This document shows, piece after piece, positions 61,416 through 64,000 of a stretch of DNA of 64,000 bases. The notes beneath the pieces were generated by a model, which had not been told where the DNA came from, did no database searches, and saw only the letters and a list, made by a program, of their open reading frames with translations. Position 1 is the stretch's first letter; each line of letters begins with the position of its first letter. Origin of the DNA: Methanoculleus formosensis. Lineage in GTDB: Archaea > Halobacteriota > Methanomicrobia > Methanomicrobiales > Methanoculleaceae. The position numbers and the translations under genes are program-made. The stretch is from assembly GCF_025384765.1 (NCBI RefSeq), contig NZ_VHLL01000006.1:97719-161718 (forward strand). Direction: 5' to 3'.

Positions 61416-61847
61416 TCACCTGTCCTGTGGATTCCAGCGCATGGGTGTATGCTCTTCCATCTTCCGAAAACCGAGCGCGGTGTAGAACGGCTCCGTCCCG
61501 GGTTCGGCGACGAGGGCGATCCAGGCGACACCTTCAGCCGTACAGTAATCGAGCAGTGCAGATAAGATCATCGTTCCGATGCCCCGGCCGCGGTATCCGG
61601 GGAGGACAACCAGGTCCTGGACGTAGCCGTCCGAGACCCCGTCCGATATCACCCTGCCCATGCCGACCGCTCTGCCGGTCGCCCGGTCGATGGCGACGGC
61701 GAAGGCAAAACTCCCTGCGATGAGAGCGGCGAGATTGGCAGGGTCCCATCGCTCGTCCCACCAGCCGCCCGCCCGGTAGAGGTCGGCGATCGTCTCCACG
61801 TCCCAGACGTTCACCAGGCGCACCTCGATCCCCGCCTCCTCCGTCAT
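61416..61847 (-). CDS. GNAT-family N-acetyltransferase
   Basis: 143 aa. The acetyl-CoA pyrophosphate loop is seen as VLPGYRGRGIGTMIL near residues 81-95, preceded by GYVQDLVV, followed by EPGTEPFYTALGF. The substrate is unknown. First gene of the unit with the DUF2156 protein and pyrC. Confidence 0.9.
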   Translation of the reverse strand: MTEEAGIEVRLVNVWDVETIADLYRAGGWWDERWDPANLAALIAGSFAFAVAIDRATGRAVGMGRVISDGVSDGYVQDLVVLPGYRGRGIGTMILSALLDYCTAEGVAWIALVAEPGTEPFYTALGFRKMEEHTPMRWNPQDR

Positions 61848-61910
61848 CGTTTCATGCCTCTCTATATCGCGCGTATATGGGCCCGGGTTAAAAATGGGTA
61901 TGGTTGCCGG

Positions 61911-62906
61911 CTAGCAGACACGCGGGACCGGGTCGCCGACCGGCGGTTCGATGAACCGTTCCCCGCCGATGGCGGTGCGCATGACCACGTTCGAGCCTTC
62001 GACGACCTCGCCGACGATCGCCGCGTCGCGCCCGTAGGGATGCGAACGGAGCGCCGCGAGGACGGCCTTTGCATCAGTGGGCGCGACCCCCATCACGACC
62101 TTGCCCTCGTTCGCCACCTCGAGGGGGTCGAGGCCGAGCATCCCGGCGGCGCTCCGGACGCTCGCCCGGAAGGGGAGCGCCTCCTCCTCGATGACGACGC
62201 CGACGCCGCTCTTCCTCGCCATCTCGTTGATGGCGTTCGCAAACCCGCCCCGGGTCGGGTCTTTCATGGCGTGGATATCCCCGGCCGCGAGCGCTCGCTC
62301 GACGAGTTTCCAGAGGGGGGCGACGTCGGAGTGGATCTGGCCGCCGAAGTCGAACCCCTCGCGGTGGGCCATGATGGCGATGCCGTGGTCGCCGATGGTG
62401 CCGCTGACGATGACCTTATCCCCGACCTCCAGGCCGTTGTCCCGCACCACCCGCTCGGCGACGCCGATGCCGGCGGTGTTGACGATGATGGTGTCGAGAG
62501 CGCTCCGCTCCAGCACCTTGGTGTCCCCCGTGACGAGGCTTGCCCCGCACTCGCCGAGCGCTGCGTCCATCGACGCCACGATCCGCTCGAGGTCAGCGAC
62601 CTCGAACCCCTCGGGGATGACCATGCCGCACGAGAGCGCGATCGGCCGCCCGCCCATCATCGCGAGGTCGTTGATCGTTCCGCAGACGGCGATCCGCCCG
62701 ATGTCCCCGCCGGGGAAGAAGATCGGCGAGACTACGTGGTTGTCGGTCGTAAAAACGATGTTCTGGCCGTTCAGGGGGATGACCGCGCCGTCGTCCAGCG
62801 ATTCGAGCCCGATTCCGCCGGCGTTGTTGTGCTCGAGGTTGGTGATGACGCGCAGGAGCTCGCCCATCACCTCGCCGCCGGCACCGTGCATGAGGTTGAC
62901 TTTCAT
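61911..62906 (-). CDS. hypE: Hydrogenase maturation protein HypE
   Basis: 331 aa. Makes the cyanide ligand of the NiFe centre with HypF, dehydrating a thiocarboxamide on its C-terminal cysteine. The C-terminal PRVC (usual PRIC) is present, as are GAGGE near the start and the ATP-binding VFTTDNHVVSPIFFPGGDIG. It overlaps hypA by four bases. HypC-HypA-HypE here serve the hydrogenases of the cell, among them the MvhA-like enzyme of this window. Confidence 0.95.
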   Translation of the reverse strand: MKVNLMHGAGGEVMGELLRVITNLEHNNAGGIGLESLDDGAVIPLNGQNIVFTTDNHVVSPIFFPGGDIGRIAVCGTINDLAMMGGRPIALSCGMVIPEGFEVADLERIVASMDAALGECGASLVTGDTKVLERSALDTIIVNTAGIGVAERVVRDNGLEVGDKVIVSGTIGDHGIAIMAHREGFDFGGQIHSDVAPLWKLVERALAAGDIHAMKDPTRGGFANAINEMARKSGVGVVIEEEALPFRASVRSAAGMLGLDPLEVANEGKVVMGVAPTDAKAVLAALRSHPYGRDAAIVGEVVEGSNVVMRTAIGGERFIEPPVGDPVPRVC

Positions 62907-63244
62907 TCTTCGTCCACTTCTATCTCGATGTTGGTGACTACAATTTCCATTCCTGTAACGATTTCAGGGAGTTTTCCGCACCCGGGGCAGACGAACCGCT
63001 CGTCCCCCTCGTAGCCGCAGGAGCAGCGGGTGCGGGCCTCGACGTTGCGACACGAGAGTTGTGCCCCCGAGAAGAGCGGGTCGTCCTCGATGATGACGTT
63101 GAAGAGGAACTCCACCTGTTCAGGGTTCACCATCGCCAGTTTGCCGACATCCACAGAGACGCATTTCACTTCTTTTGCGTTGTTCTCGATCGCCGCCCGG
63201 CGGGCGGTCGTGTAGATGTCATAGGCGATGCTGTACTCGTGCAT
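62903..63244 (-). CDS. hypA: Hydrogenase nickel incorporation protein HypA
   Basis: 113 aa. MHEYS at the N-terminus with the nickel-binding His2, and a zinc site built from CSCGY and CPGC. Delivers nickel with HypB. ATG overlaps the hypC stop by one base and its own stop overlaps hypE. No unusual features. Confidence 0.95.
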   Translation of the reverse strand: MHEYSIAYDIYTTARRAAIENNAKEVKCVSVDVGKLAMVNPEQVEFLFNVIIEDDPLFSGAQLSCRNVEARTRCSCGYEGDERFVCPGCGKLPEIVTGMEIVVTNIEIEVDEE

Positions 63245-63468
63245 TACTCCTCCATCGCGGCGTAGACCTGTCTGAAGATCTCGCGGGTCTCAAGCCCCTC
63301 CTCTCTGCTGAGGCGCTGGATGGCAAACCCGACGTGGACGAGGACGAACTCCCCGACCTTCACGTCGACAAGGTCGAGCCTGACCTCCTGCTGCAGGTCG
63401 CCGAAGTCGACGACGCCGATGTTGCCCTCTTTTATCTCGAGTACCTCAGCGGGCATTGCAATACACAT
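63244..63468 (-). CDS. hypC: Hydrogenase assembly chaperone HypC
   Basis: 74 aa. Starts MCIAMP, with the essential Cys2 that carries Fe(CN)2CO to the large subunit; the remaining small beta-barrel pattern (DFGDLQQEVRLDLV, GEFVLVHVGFAI) is complete. First gene of hypC-hypA-hypE. Confidence 0.94.
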   Translation of the reverse strand: MCIAMPAEVLEIKEGNIGVVDFGDLQQEVRLDLVDVKVGEFVLVHVGFAIQRLSREEGLETREIFRQVYAAMEE

Positions 63469-64000
63469 TGACCTCTCTTCCTCATCTGTTGTTGTGTCCG
63501 AATGTCAAAAAAGATTGACCATGCTGCACGGAGGAGCCCGGGAGCAGCCGCATCGACCGGCGCGGTTCTTGCTTCCCCGTATTCAGGTACCTATAGGTCG
63601 GTCCGGGCGGGTAAAAAGGTATGTCTATTGCTGGTTCCGGCCGCTGGAGGGGTGGAGGGCGGGGGCGGCCGTGGTGCGCCGGCCCCGGTGCTGCCGGCCC
63701 GCGCCTTCAGGGTTTGTGCGCGGGAGCGTAATGTTATGGGAGTACCGTATCTATCCCTGCCTGTCCCTGTGCAGTGGACGGTGGTGGCCTACCGCCCGCC
63801 GGTGCTCGAGATCCTGAATCAAAACTTTTCGGTTTTCTCAGAGGTCATCCCAAAAAGATCTCCGAACCTTCGGTATACCCTAACCGGAGCCCTTAATTCC
63901 CAGGTATTCGCCATCTGAGCCACATCCTGAGCCAGGGGGATGAAACGGCTTCCCATTGGGTATCGCCACACGGGGGAGGGTCCGGGAGGGGGTGTCCCCC
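63469..64000. other. Gene-free right end of window with repeat
   Basis: About 530 bp. The hypC promoter is expected just upstream of 63480. The last 60 bases hold repeat copy H. A 138-residue reading frame here has no family resemblance and is not listed. Confidence 0.6.
63942..64000 (+). repeat. G+C-rich dispersed repeat, copy H (cut by window edge)
   Basis: GAAACGGCTTCCCATTGGG, TATCGCCAC, then GGGGGAGGGT and GGGAGGGGG ... TCCCCC. Matches copy G at 3588-3652 with few differences. The element continues past the window end. Confidence 0.7.

Noticed and set aside
63502..63918. 138-residue plus-strand frame after hypC
   Set aside because: Ala/Pro/Arg/Val-rich, no ribosome site, no family resemblance; looks like non-coding DNA.

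Overview
The window is chromosomal DNA from a hydrogenotrophic methanogenic archaeon, most like Methanoculleus or a close relative in the Methanomicrobiales. This placement is inferred from gene content and high G+C; no database was searched. Archaeal markers include aIF5A, archaeal DnaG, CDP-archaeol synthase (CarS), a tetraether-lipid-synthase-type radical SAM enzyme, methanogenesis marker protein 14, TATA boxes and GGTGAT-type ribosome sites. Methanogen-type hydrogenase genes and a tetrapyrrole pathway (needed for F430, corrinoids and siroheme) agree with this.

Layout. 1-2.86 kb: seven complete genes and one partial gene of an Mrp-type Na+/H+ antiporter operon (minus strand). 2.9-4.2 kb: a hicB-hicA toxin-antitoxin pair next to a decayed second hicB. 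4.5-10.96 kb: agmatinase beside aIF5A, an inositol-monophosphatase-family enzyme with NAD kinase, a DUF169 protein, then ACT protein, homoserine dehydrogenase and an HTH protein with a GIDDTD motif. 11.6-13.6 kb: a DUF2284 gene split by a TnpB-only IS200/IS605-family element. 13.6-18.5 kb: inositol-phosphate synthase, an APC permease, tRNA-Gly(GCC), PrsW and a membrane protein. 18.7-24.4 kb: a tightly overlapping tetrapyrrole operon (Met8-like, hemA, hemB, hemL, hemC, cobA; no hemD). 24.9-33.5 kb: ilvD, carbonic anhydrase, redox genes and carAB. 33.9-37.3 kb: glycine betaine ABC transporter. 37.7-48.7 kb: argG, a PPOX-family protein, marker 14, argF-purD-pyrE-carS, the divergent radical SAM enzyme, and an ornithine cyclodeaminase/alanine dehydrogenase family gene.

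48.9-56.0 kb is the most unusual part. A 2[4Fe-4S] ferredoxin, a V4R-like cysteine protein, MvhG-like and MvhA-like [NiFe]-hydrogenase subunits and two roadblock/LC7-type proteins form one compact operon. Just upstream on the same strand lie a DUF2226-like protein, a membrane-anchored roadblock-like protein and a MinD-type ATPase, followed further upstream by a hydrogenase maturation protease. hypC-hypA-hypE close the window at 61.9-63.5 kb. I see no MvhD or Hdr gene here, so the electron route and the role of the roadblock/MinD proteins are open questions. Between them lie a RimK-type ligase, UPF0058, dnaG, UPF0235, dihydroorotase, a DUF2156 protein and a GNAT.

Several gene-free stretches carry a G+C-rich repeat of about 140-180 bp with inverted TATCGCCA/TGGCGATA ends (five full copies plus partial copies). 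A related shorter repeat occurs near each end of the window. Operons are compact, with many 1-25 nt gene overlaps, and several promoters place the start codon so close to the TATA box that leaderless mRNA is likely.
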